From Paractinoplanes rishiriensis (GTDB lineage Bacteria > Actinomycetota > Actinomycetes > Mycobacteriales > Micromonosporaceae): 64,000 bases of DNA. Below, one piece after another: positions 33,079 through 40,813 of this stretch (its first letter is position 1; the number at the start of each line of letters is the position of its first letter). Position numbers and translations under genes: made by a program. The stretch covers positions 1 to 64,000 of the forward strand of contig NZ_BOMV01000071.1 of assembly GCF_016862375.1 (NCBI RefSeq), given 5' to 3'. The notes under the pieces were generated by a model, which saw only the letters and a program-made list of their open reading frames with translations, made no database searches and had not been told where the DNA came from.

Positions 33079-33906
33079 ATGGACGCGATCCTTGCCTCGT
33101 TGGCCGATCCCGCCCGGTGGCGGCTCGTCGAGCTGCTGGCCGGGCGGCCCCGGCCGGTCGGGGTGCTGGCCCAGCTGGCCTCGGCCCGGCAGCCGCAGAC
33201 GACCAAGCACCTGCAAAATCTCGAACGCGCCGGCCTGGTCACCGCGCAGCGCAGTGGGCAGCGGCGCATCTATGCGCTGAATCCCGGGCCGCTGCGGGAG
33301 CTGGCGGCGGCGCTCCACGCGCTGGCCGACGCCGCGGACGAGGGATCGACCGGCGACTTTGCCCGGTACGGGATGAGCATGCAGGCCGAACGGCTGGCGG
33401 CGGACGGGGCCGGCTGGGCCGATGAGCGCGAGTTCCGGTTCGACCGGTCGCTGGCCGCGGAGCCGGACGTCGTCTGGCGGCACCTCACCGAGACCGAACT
33501 GCTCGCGACCTGGTGGACGCCGGACGACCTGCGTGTGTCCGAACTGGTCTTCGAGGCGCGGCCCGGTGGGCGGATCGTCCAGGAGTACCGCGATGTCGAG
33601 GACCTCGACGGCTCGGACGTGGTGGTCGGGCGCGCGGAGGGTGCGGTCGACGCGGTACGGGCCGGCGAGTTCCTCGCGTACCACCTCTCTCCGCTCCTGC
33701 CCGACGGTGGCCGTGCGTTCACCGCCCACCTCGAGTTCCACCTGGTAGCCGCCGGCGGCGGCACCATGCTCGCCATTCAGTACCGGATCACCGGGAGCAC
33801 GGTGGATTCGGCCGACTTCATCGCTGGGATCGAGATCGGTTTCGGTCAGAGCCTCACCAAGCTGGCGGCCGTGGTCGCCGGCCTCGACTCAAGGAGCGCA
33901 TCATGA
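33079..33906 (+). CDS. ArsR-type HTH fused to SRPBCC (AHSA1-like) domain
   Basis: A 275-residue fusion. Residues 1-85 are a winged helix (ILASLADPARWRLVELL, PQTTKHLQNLERAGLV, RIYALN) of the ArsR type without an obvious metal site. Residues 110-270 are an SRPBCC/AHSA1 lipid-binding fold (RFDRSLAAEPDVVWRHLTE, TWWTPDD). The SRPBCC cavity may be the ligand sensor; alternatively both halves function separately, as in split ArsR/AHSA1 gene pairs. Its stop overlaps the next ATG. Regulation is by the palindrome in its promoter. Confidence 0.88.
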   Translation: MDAILASLADPARWRLVELLAGRPRPVGVLAQLASARQPQTTKHLQNLERAGLVTAQRSGQRRIYALNPGPLRELAAALHALADAADEGSTGDFARYGMSMQAERLAADGAGWADEREFRFDRSLAAEPDVVWRHLTETELLATWWTPDDLRVSELVFEARPGGRIVQEYRDVEDLDGSDVVVGRAEGAVDAVRAGEFLAYHLSPLLPDGGRAFTAHLEFHLVAAGGGTMLAIQYRITGSTVDSADFIAGIEIGFGQSLTKLAAVVAGLDSRSAS

Positions 33907-34490
33907 CCCGCAGAGTGGTCGCCAACATGAGCCTGTCCCTCGACGGCTGCTACGCCAAGGCGGACAACCCGATCGACATGAGTTGGGTGATGCCGTACGC
34001 CGTGACCGACGTCGCCCGTGAGCACGTCACCAACCTCTACCAGCCGGCCACCACGGCACTGCTCGGCCGGGTCAACGCCGAGGGTTTCATCGGCTACTGG
34101 CCCGCCTTGATCGAGATGGAGGGCGCCGACCCGCGCGACGTGGGTTTCGCGAAGTGGCTGGTCGACGTGGACAAGGTGGTGCTCTCGTCGACGCTCACCG
34201 AGGCGCCGTGGGAGCGGACGACGGTGGTCAACAAGCCGGCCACCGAGGTGGTCGCCGATCTCCGCGAGGCCGACGGCGGAGACATCGTCGTCTTCTCCAG
34301 CGCGAGCATCATCAAGGCCCTGCTCGCGGCCGACCAGGTCGACCGGCTGGCCCTGATGATCTTCCCGATCTTCCTGGGTGGTGGCCCGCGCCTGTTCGAC
34401 GACGGCCTCCCGCCGGCCAAGTGGCAACTGGTCAGCGAATCCGCCGGCGACCACGGCGCCATCGCCTTGATGTACGACCGGCTCCGCTGA
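33903..34490 (+). CDS. Dihydrofolate reductase-family (RibD C-terminal) protein
   Basis: A 195-residue reductase-like protein of the RibD_C/YyaP group (VVANMSLSLDGCYAK, DKVVLSSTLTEAPWERTTVV, IVVFSSASIIKALL, IFPIFLGGGPRLF). These bind NADPH, but physiological substrates are mostly unknown. ATGA overlap with the ArsR-SRPBCC fusion shows translational coupling. A hairpin follows 2 bases after the stop. Confidence 0.9.
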   Translation: MTRRVVANMSLSLDGCYAKADNPIDMSWVMPYAVTDVAREHVTNLYQPATTALLGRVNAEGFIGYWPALIEMEGADPRDVGFAKWLVDVDKVVLSSTLTEAPWERTTVVNKPATEVVADLREADGGDIVVFSSASIIKALLAADQVDRLALMIFPIFLGGGPRLFDDGLPPAKWQLVSESAGDHGAIALMYDRLR

Positions 34491-34491
34491 T

Positions 34492-34506
34492 CGGGCGGCC
34501 CGCCCG
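34492..34506 (+). terminator. Compact hairpin between convergent genes
   Basis: CGGGCG-GCC-CGCCCG directly after the DHFR-family stop; 6-base stem and 3-base loop. It could serve both the rightward operon and the leftward monooxygenase gene that ends at 34564. Confidence 0.45.
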
Positions 34507-34563
34507 GAAAGCAGGGTCGCGCCCGGAAGCAACGGTGGCGCCGCTTTTGCCGCGATCGACGGG

Positions 34564-36045
34564 TTATGCCCGATGCTGCGGGCCGTGCCAATGTTCGAGA
34601 GCCTCGCCGAGGCCGCCGACCGGCTGGCCGGTGGTCTGCAGCCAGGCCGCATGACCGTCCGGCCGGATCAGGAGCCCGGCAAGGTCCGGGTGGTCGGGAC
34701 AGATAGCCCTGACGATGTCGACCCGGCCGCCCCACCCGGCCGCCACGTCAAGATCGGCAGGCGCGGCAGGCGCGGCAGGCGCGGCAGGCGCGGCAGGCGC
34801 GGCAGGCGCGGCAGGCGCGGCAGGCGCGGACAGGTCGAGGAGGAGTGGGCGGCCGGTGCGCAGCAGCGTTGCCACGTCGGTTGCTCCGGCGGCGGTTGTC
34901 AGCTTCAGGTTGGGGACCAGGCGGCCCAGCCACGGGTGGTCGCCGTCCGGCAGCATCTCGTAGCGCGTGTCCAAGGCCGTGACGATCTCGGCCAGCGCCC
35001 GGTTGCCCGCCGGATGCTCGGCGACCCGGCCCAGCAGATCGGCCAGCAGGTCCGGTGCCGCCGCGCCCAGCCGCATCTGGGCCCGCGTGTTGGCCAGCAC
35101 CGCGGCGCCGGCCGCGTGCCGCTCGCGGTGGTAGGTGGCCAGCAGGTGGGGCGGTGCGTCGCCGCGCACCGCGGCGGCCAGTTTCCAGCCCAGGTTGACC
35201 GCGTCGTCCAGGGCCACGTTGACGCCGATCGCGCCGGCCGGCGGGTGGATGTGGGCGGCGTCGCCGGCCAGGATCACGCGGCCCCTGACGTATTCGGTGG
35301 CCTGCCGGGCCGCGTTGCCGAAACGGGTCAGCCAGCGCGGGGCGGCCAGTTCCACGTGGCGGCCCAGGGCCCGGGCGACCGTCGACTGGAGGCGCTCCAG
35401 CGTGACCGGCGCGGACGGATCCGGGTCGTCGGTGACGATGCGGACGTAACCGGGGCGCGGGATGACGAAGACCGCGCCGCCCGGGCCGGTCGTCATGCCG
35501 TACGGCACATCGGTTTTGATCTCGACGTCGCCGAGCAGCGAATAGTGGGTGGACGGCGTGCCAGGGAAGTCGATGCCGGCCAGTTTGCGCACCGTGCTGC
35601 GGCCGCCGTCGCAGCCGACCAGGTATTGCGCGCGCAGCTGGCCGTCGCCGACCCCGTCCGGGTCCTCCACCAGTGACCGCAGCTCGTAGCCCCGCCGGAT
35701 CTCGGCACCCAGTGCCAGCGCGTGCTCCTCCAGCACCTCCTCCACCCGGGTCTGCGGGATGCCGAGCGTGAACGGATGATCGGTGTGCGCGCCGGCCAGG
35801 CCCAGCGTCACCGGCAGTCCGGCGAACGGCGCGTGCGGCACCGGCCAGCCCTCGCCGATCAGCCGATCGGCCAGGCCGCGCCGCGCGAGCAGGTCGAGCG
35901 AGCGTGCGTTGAGCGTGAAGCTCCGGCAGTACCCGGGGCGCTGCGCATCGCGCTCGACCACGGTCACCGCGATCCCGGCCAGCCGCAGCTCGACGGCCAG
36001 CATCAGCCCGGCCGGGCCGGCCCCGGTGATCAGCACCCCGGTCAT
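34564..36045 (-). CDS. FAD-binding aromatic hydroxylase (PheA/TfdB type)
   Basis: A 493-residue class A flavoprotein monooxygenase. GxGxxG (LITGAGPAGLMLAVEL), DG motif (YLVGCDGGRSTVRKLAG) and GD motif (VILAGDAAHIHPPAGAIGVN) are all intact. A thioredoxin-like C-terminal domain is joined by an Ala-Ala-Pro repeat linker (34756-34827 in DNA). Such enzymes hydroxylate phenols or polyketides with NADPH and O2; the substrate is unknown. Its ATG overlaps the PadR stop (ATGA), so it is the regulated enzyme of a PadR pair. Confidence 0.92.
   Translation of the reverse strand: MTGVLITGAGPAGLMLAVELRLAGIAVTVVERDAQRPGYCRSFTLNARSLDLLARRGLADRLIGEGWPVPHAPFAGLPVTLGLAGAHTDHPFTLGIPQTRVEEVLEEHALALGAEIRRGYELRSLVEDPDGVGDGQLRAQYLVGCDGGRSTVRKLAGIDFPGTPSTHYSLLGDVEIKTDVPYGMTTGPGGAVFVIPRPGYVRIVTDDPDPSAPVTLERLQSTVARALGRHVELAAPRWLTRFGNAARQATEYVRGRVILAGDAAHIHPPAGAIGVNVALDDAVNLGWKLAAAVRGDAPPHLLATYHRERHAAGAAVLANTRAQMRLGAAAPDLLADLLGRVAEHPAGNRALAEIVTALDTRYEMLPDGDHPWLGRLVPNLKLTTAAGATDVATLLRTGRPLLLDLSAPAAPAAPAAPAAPAAPAAPAAPADLDVAAGWGGRVDIVRAICPDHPDLAGLLIRPDGHAAWLQTTGQPVGGLGEALEHWHGPQHRA
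34756..34827. repeat. Eight 9-bp tandem repeats in coding sequence
   Basis: Eight identical copies of GGCAGGCGC. Being a multiple of three, they encode a run of Ala-Pro-Ala units in the linker of the aromatic hydroxylase without breaking the frame. Slippage would lengthen or shorten the linker by three residues at a time. Confidence 0.9.
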
Positions 36046-36629
36046 GCCGGCCAGCTCGAGGTGGGCCAGGCCAGGCTGCCGTCCCGGATCTCGGCCGCGG
36101 TTCTCGTGATCCACACCAGTTCCGCCTCCAGGGCGTGCAGCGCGAACTCGCCCTCGATCATGAACAGCCGCGGGAGCTGACCGGAGCCGACCGTCTCGGC
36201 CAGCAGTTGCCGGTGTGCGGCGATCTGGTCCCGCAGGTGGCCGGCGCGTTCGGTCAGCGCGTCGGCGGCACCGTCCGGGCCGAGTGCGCCGAGATACGAC
36301 ACCGCGGCCAGGAACTTCGGGTATTCGGCGACGGGCTTGCGGATCAGCTCGTCGATCCACCGCACGAACTCGCCCTGCCCCAGCTCGGTGGGCGCGTACA
36401 CGGTGCGCTCGGGCCGGCGGCCGGCGCGCTGGGTCTCCACCGGCTCGATCCAGCCGTGCCGCACCAGCGACTGCACCACGTCGTACAGGGAACCCGAATT
36501 GATCTTGAAGTTGCCGTCCTTCTGACGCTCGCGCAGCGTGGCCGTCATCTCGTAGGGGTGCATGGACTTTTCCTGCAGCAGGCCGAGCACCGCCAGCGCC
36601 AGCGTGTTCTTGATCGTCACAGATATCAC
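36042..36629 (-). CDS. PadR-family transcriptional regulator
   Basis: A 195-residue regulator: PadR winged helix (LALAVLGLLQEKSMHPYEM, INSGSLYDVVQSLVRHGWIE) with a C-terminal Vir-like dimerisation domain. PadR repressors typically respond to phenolic or toxic compounds, in keeping with the coupled hydroxylase. GTG 36629 or GTG 36620 may start translation. It sits directly downstream of a clear inverted repeat over the -10, implying autorepression. Confidence 0.9.
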   Translation of the reverse strand: MISVTIKNTLALAVLGLLQEKSMHPYEMTATLRERQKDGNFKINSGSLYDVVQSLVRHGWIEPVETQRAGRRPERTVYAPTELGQGEFVRWIDELIRKPVAEYPKFLAAVSYLGALGPDGAADALTERAGHLRDQIAAHRQLLAETVGSGQLPRLFMIEGEFALHALEAELVWITRTAAEIRDGSLAWPTSSWPA

Positions 36630-36638
36630 CGGTTCCTA

Positions 36639-36656
36639 ATAGTCGGTTCCGACTAT
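36639..36656. promoter_or_regulatory. PadR promoter and operator
   Basis: ATAGTCGG-TT-CCGACTAT, an 8+8 inverted repeat. On the minus strand it begins with TATAGT, a good -10, so PadR bound here would block its own promoter. It is 10 bases upstream of the GTG. Confidence 0.65.
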
Positions 36657-36738
36657 ACAGTTCTCCCAGCGACTGCGCAGGTGCCCGTGTTAGCTTGCGG
36701 TGCGTGACCAAAGATGCAGCTACGGGTGGTAGTGCATC

Positions 36739-38100
36739 GTGCTGATCGCGATCGGCGTCCTGTCCATCGTGTTGCTGACAGCGGCCACCGGCTACTTCGT
36801 GGCGCAGGAGTTCGCCTACGTGGCGGTCGACCGCGAGCGCCTGAAGCGGATGAGCGAGGACGGCGACGCGGCGGCGGGCCGGGCGCTCAAGGTCACCCAG
36901 CGGCTCTCCTTCGTGCTGTCCGGCGCCCAGGTCGGCATCACCGTGACCGCCCTGCTGGCCGGCTACGTGGCGGAGCCGTTCCTGGGCCGCGGCACGGCCG
37001 AGCTGCTCGGCGCGGCCGGCGTCGCCGCGGCGGTCAGCACCTCGATCTCGATGGTGGTGGCGCTGCTGTTCGCGACCGTGGTGCAGATGGTGCTCGGCGA
37101 GCTGGCCCCCAAGAACCTCGCGATCGCCAAGCCCGAGGCGCTGGCCCGCGCGCTGTCCCGCTCCACGCTGGTCTACCTGGCCGTGGTCGGGCCGCTGATC
37201 CGGGTGTTCGACGCCACCGCGACCCGGCTGCTGCGGGCCGTCGGGATCGAGCCGATCGAGGAACTGCCGCAGGGCGCCACCTCGGAGGACCTGGACCGGA
37301 TCATCGCGGCGGCCAGCACCCACGGCACTCTGGACGCGCACGCGGCCCGCCTGCTCGACCACGGCCTGGACTTCCGGGACCGCACCGCGGCCGAGACCAT
37401 GCGGCCCCGGGTCGACGTCGTCACGATCGGTGCCTTCGAGCCGGTGCAGCGCGTGGTCGAGCTGCTGGACACCGGTCACTCGCGGTTCCCGGTGATCGGT
37501 GACGACGTCGACGACGTGGTCGGGGTGGTGTCGATCGCCGACGTGGTCGCCCTGGAACCCGCCGAGCGCACCACCACGATCGTGCTCGGCCTGGCCACGC
37601 CGCCGGTGGTGGTGCCCGCGTCGGCCCGGCTGCCCGAGGTGCTCGACCGGCTCAAGGCGGCGCACCGGCAGACCGCGATCGTGGTGGACGAATACGGCGG
37701 TTTCGCCGGCATCATCACGCTGGAGGACGTGGCCGAGGAACTGGTCGGCGAGATCCGCGACGAGGACGACCTGCCGGAGCCGACCATCGAGCGGGACGGC
37801 GAGGCCGAAGGGTCCTGGCAGATTCCCGGCCGGGCCCGGATCGACGAGATTGCCGAGGCCACCGGGGTGCTGTTGCCCACCGACGACGCCTACGACACGG
37901 TCTCCGGCCTGATCCTGGCTCGTCTCGGCCGGCTGCCCGCGGCCGGTGAGGAGGTCGAGGTGCCGCTGCCGCCCGCGGTCGACCAGGACGGCAACCCGCA
38001 GCCGCCGGGCCGGGCAAAACTCAAGGTCTTGGAGGTACGCCGGCACGTGCCGGACCGGGTGGCCATGTCCCTGCGGCACGAGGGTCAGGTACGCCGATGA
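36739..38100 (+). CDS. CNNM/CorC-family (hemolysin-like) CBS-domain membrane protein
   Basis: A 453-residue HlyC/CorC protein. The N-terminal DUF21 membrane domain (VLSIVLLTAATGYFVAQEFAYV, SFVLSGAQVGITVTALLAGY) has four hydrophobic segments. Two CBS domains follow (MRPRVDVVTI, QTAIVVDEYGGFAGIITLEDV) and a CorC_HlyC transporter-associated domain ends it. Homologues are implicated in Mg2+/Co2+ efflux. GTG 36739 opens the membrane domain. Its stop overlaps the next ATG, so the pair is made together, probably as a heteromer. Confidence 0.9.
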   Translation: MLIAIGVLSIVLLTAATGYFVAQEFAYVAVDRERLKRMSEDGDAAAGRALKVTQRLSFVLSGAQVGITVTALLAGYVAEPFLGRGTAELLGAAGVAAAVSTSISMVVALLFATVVQMVLGELAPKNLAIAKPEALARALSRSTLVYLAVVGPLIRVFDATATRLLRAVGIEPIEELPQGATSEDLDRIIAAASTHGTLDAHAARLLDHGLDFRDRTAAETMRPRVDVVTIGAFEPVQRVVELLDTGHSRFPVIGDDVDDVVGVVSIADVVALEPAERTTTIVLGLATPPVVVPASARLPEVLDRLKAAHRQTAIVVDEYGGFAGIITLEDVAEELVGEIRDEDDLPEPTIERDGEAEGSWQIPGRARIDEIAEATGVLLPTDDAYDTVSGLILARLGRLPAAGEEVEVPLPPAVDQDGNPQPPGRAKLKVLEVRRHVPDRVAMSLRHEGQVRR

Positions 38101-39173
38101 GCACCACCTGGGCCCTGCTGATCTCGTTCCTGCTGCTGGTGCTGAACGCGTTCTTCGTGGCCGCCGAGTTCGCGCTGGTGGCCGCGAAACGCCACCGCCT
38201 GGAGAACGCCGCGGCCGAGGGTTCCCGGGGCGCCCGGGCCGCGATCGCCGGCACCCGCCAGCTCTCGATGATGCTGGCCGGCGCGCAGCTCGGCATCACG
38301 CTCTGCACGCTCGGCCTCGGCGCGCTGGCCAAGCCCACGGTCGCGCACCTGCTCGAACCGGTGTTCGAGACGCTCGGCCTGCCCGCGACGTTCGCGTACG
38401 GCATCGCCTTCGTCCTGGCGGTTGCCCTGGTCGGCTTCCTGCACGTGGTGGTCGGCGAGATGGCGCCGAAGTCGTGGGCGATCAGCCACCCGGAGACTTC
38501 GGCCCAGCTGCTGGCGATCCCGTTCATCGGCTTCACCACGGTGTTCCGGCCGGTGCTCACCGCGCTCAACGGGCTGGCCAACGCCTGCCTGCGGGCCATC
38601 AAGGTGACGCCGCAGGACGAACTGGCCCAGGTGCACAGCCCGGAACAGCTGCGGATGCTGCTGGAGACGTCGAAGGAGCACGGCACGATCGCCGCGGCGC
38701 AGCACGAACTGCTCACCGCGATGCTCCAGGTCCAATCCACGACGGTACGCGACGTGATGGTGCCGACCTCACAGATCGTCACGGTCGAGGCCGGCACCGA
38801 CGCCCGCGCGGTCGAAATCCTGAGCACCAGAACGGGCCGCTCCCGGCTGGCCGTCACCGACGAGGACGGCACGATCGTCGGCGTGGTGCACGTCCGCGAC
38901 GCCGCCAAGGTCACCAGCTACGGCCGCCAGGAGACCGCGCGGGCCCTGATGTCGACGCCGCTCCCCCTGGCGGGCGACACCACGGTGCTGGACGCGATCG
39001 CCGCCATGCGCCAGCAGCGTGTCCAGCTCGCCCTGGTCTCGACGGCCGACGAGGTGCTCGGCCTGGTAACCCTCGAGGACCTGCTGGAACAGGTGATCGG
39101 CCAGTTCGACGACGAAACCGACCCGGTGATCGACGCGGCCCGGCGTGCGGGCCGGACGCACAGCGCCCGCTGA
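38097..39173 (+). CDS. CNNM/CorC-family CBS-domain membrane protein (second subunit)
   Basis: A 358-residue paralogue of the previous protein: DUF21 domain (LLISFLLLVLNAFFVAAEFAL, MMLAGAQLGITLCTLGLGAL) and two CBS domains (MVPTSQIVTVEA, LALVSTADEVLGLVTLEDLLEQVIG), but the C-terminal HlyC domain is missing. Tandem CorC-like genes in which only the first has the HlyC domain are common in actinobacteria. ATGA overlap couples it to the first gene. Confidence 0.9.
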   Translation: MSTTWALLISFLLLVLNAFFVAAEFALVAAKRHRLENAAAEGSRGARAAIAGTRQLSMMLAGAQLGITLCTLGLGALAKPTVAHLLEPVFETLGLPATFAYGIAFVLAVALVGFLHVVVGEMAPKSWAISHPETSAQLLAIPFIGFTTVFRPVLTALNGLANACLRAIKVTPQDELAQVHSPEQLRMLLETSKEHGTIAAAQHELLTAMLQVQSTTVRDVMVPTSQIVTVEAGTDARAVEILSTRTGRSRLAVTDEDGTIVGVVHVRDAAKVTSYGRQETARALMSTPLPLAGDTTVLDAIAAMRQQRVQLALVSTADEVLGLVTLEDLLEQVIGQFDDETDPVIDAARRAGRTHSAR

Positions 39174-39263
39174 TCCCGGTGTGCGCCGGAGCCGGCCCGG
39201 TCGTCAGCGACGGTGGCGCTGGTGCCTTTCGGTGCTGTCCAGCTTCCGGCGCGCCGTAACGGG

Positions 39264-40784
39264 TCAGGCCGGTTTGGCGGGCTTTGGCTTTGGCTTGACG
39301 GCCGCCGGTTTGGCCTTCTTTGCGGGCGGATCGGCCGGTTTCACCTTCGCGACCGGCTCCGCCGTCCCCTCGGCCGTCCGCCCCTGGAAGGACAAATCGG
39401 ACCTGCAGGCCACCGCGTTGAGCGTGAACTCGTCGGGCAGCGCGGTGGCCTCCCCGTAGGACGCCTCGATCGTGGTGGTCAGCGCCTTGCCCGGGACCAG
39501 CTTCGTGCCGTCGGCCCGGACCACGTCGCCGTCCTGGTGCCAGGTGGCGTTGCTGCCGCGCAGGAGCTTCTGGTCGCCGGGCAGCCGGAACGACAACCGC
39601 CAGCGGTCGAGCGGCACGGCACCGTCGTTGACCAGGGTGAGGGTGGCCGAGGTGCGCCCGGCCGACACGTCCCGCAGGTGGTAGCGCACGCTGCAGCTGA
39701 TCGGCGCGCCGAGAGCCGCGGTGGCCGGGGTCCGTTCGGCACGGTCGTTCCACCACCAGGCGCCGGTCGTTGCGGCTGGCACGGCCAGCGCCAGCGCCGC
39801 CACCGCGAGGCGGCGCCCGAAACCGGTCCCCGCAGCCCGATGACCGCCGGCACCGGAACCGCCGGCACCGTTACCGCCGGCACCGGAACCGCCGGCACCA
39901 CGACCGGCGGCGACCCGGGTGGTGGCGAGGTCATCGTCCACATCGTCGTCCGCGCCGGTCGGCAGCGGTGACATCGCCGGCAGCCCGGCCGCCTGCGCCA
40001 GCACCCGCGCCGCGTCCGCTGCCGACGGCCGGTCGGCCGGCTCCTTGCCCAGGCATCCCGCACACAGCGACGCCACCCGGGCCGGCAGCCCCGCCACCGA
40101 TGGCAGATCGGCCGGATCGTGATAGCGATGCGCGACCAGCATCTCCGTCGTGGTCGACGCCCGCCACGGCAGCTCCCCGGCCAGCATCAGATAGAGCAGC
40201 AGCCCGAGCGCGTACACGTCGGTAGCCGGCCGCACCAGGCCGCCGGCCAGCCGTTCCGGTGCCAGGTAGGCGGGCGTGCCGAGCACACTGTCCGGCTCGC
40301 CCACCGCCGCCGAGATGCCGAAGTCGACCAGCTTCACGCCGGTCGCGGTGACCATCACGTTGGCCGGCTTCACGTCCCGGTGCACCACCCCGCGCCCGTG
40401 CGCCGCCGCCAGCGCCGCGGCCACCTGCGCGCCGATCAGCACCGCTACCGGCCACGGCAGCGGACCGGCGCTGAGCAGGTCCTTCAGCGACCGGCCGGCC
40501 ACCAGCTCCATCACCACATAGGGCACCGGCACCCCGCCGACCAGGCTCTCGCCGTAGTCGTACACCTCCACCACGTTGACGTGCCGCAGTCCGGCGGCCG
40601 CCCGCGCCTCGGCGTGCAGCTGGGTGAGCAGCGTGGGGTCGGCGGCCAGTTCGGCGGACATCACCTTGACCGCCACCTCGCGGCCCAGGACCTCGTCCTC
40701 GGCCCGCCACACCACCGACATACCGCCCGCGCCGAGCGGGTCGATGAGCCGGTAGCGGCCACCGAGTTTCAGGTCGCGCTCCAC
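39264..40784 (-). CDS. Receptor-like Ser/Thr protein kinase with CBM2-like ectodomain
   Basis: A 506-residue transmembrane kinase. The kinase domain (residues 10-265) has the Gly-rich loop LGAGGMSVV, Lys40 in VAVKV, HRDVKPANV, DFG (LVDFGISAA) and APE (YLAPERL). A Gly/Ala/Ser linker (4 x 15-bp repeats) leads to one membrane helix (VAALALAVPAATTGAWWW). The outside domain has the CBM2-like pattern CSVRYHLRDVSAGRTSATL, WRLSFRLPG, WHQDGDVV, ending in VAC, and a Lys/Pro/Ala tail. It may sense cell-wall or plant polysaccharide. GTG 40784 fits the family; TTG 40817 overlaps the ABC gene stop (TTGA) and is an alternative. Confidence 0.88.
   Translation of the reverse strand: MERDLKLGGRYRLIDPLGAGGMSVVWRAEDEVLGREVAVKVMSAELAADPTLLTQLHAEARAAAGLRHVNVVEVYDYGESLVGGVPVPYVVMELVAGRSLKDLLSAGPLPWPVAVLIGAQVAAALAAAHGRGVVHRDVKPANVMVTATGVKLVDFGISAAVGEPDSVLGTPAYLAPERLAGGLVRPATDVYALGLLLYLMLAGELPWRASTTTEMLVAHRYHDPADLPSVAGLPARVASLCAGCLGKEPADRPSAADAARVLAQAAGLPAMSPLPTGADDDVDDDLATTRVAAGRGAGGSGAGGNGAGGSGAGGHRAAGTGFGRRLAVAALALAVPAATTGAWWWNDRAERTPATAALGAPISCSVRYHLRDVSAGRTSATLTLVNDGAVPLDRWRLSFRLPGDQKLLRGSNATWHQDGDVVRADGTKLVPGKALTTTIEASYGEATALPDEFTLNAVACRSDLSFQGRTAEGTAEPVAKVKPADPPAKKAKPAAVKPKPKPAKPA
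39844..39903. repeat. Four 15-bp in-frame repeats
   Basis: Four tandem units of CCGCCGGCACCGGAA or close variants; on the minus strand they encode the Gly/Ala/Ser-rich juxtamembrane linker of the receptor kinase. Confidence 0.8.
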
Positions 40785-40813
40785 GGCGAGCCGGTGCCCG
40801 CCGCATCGAAAGA

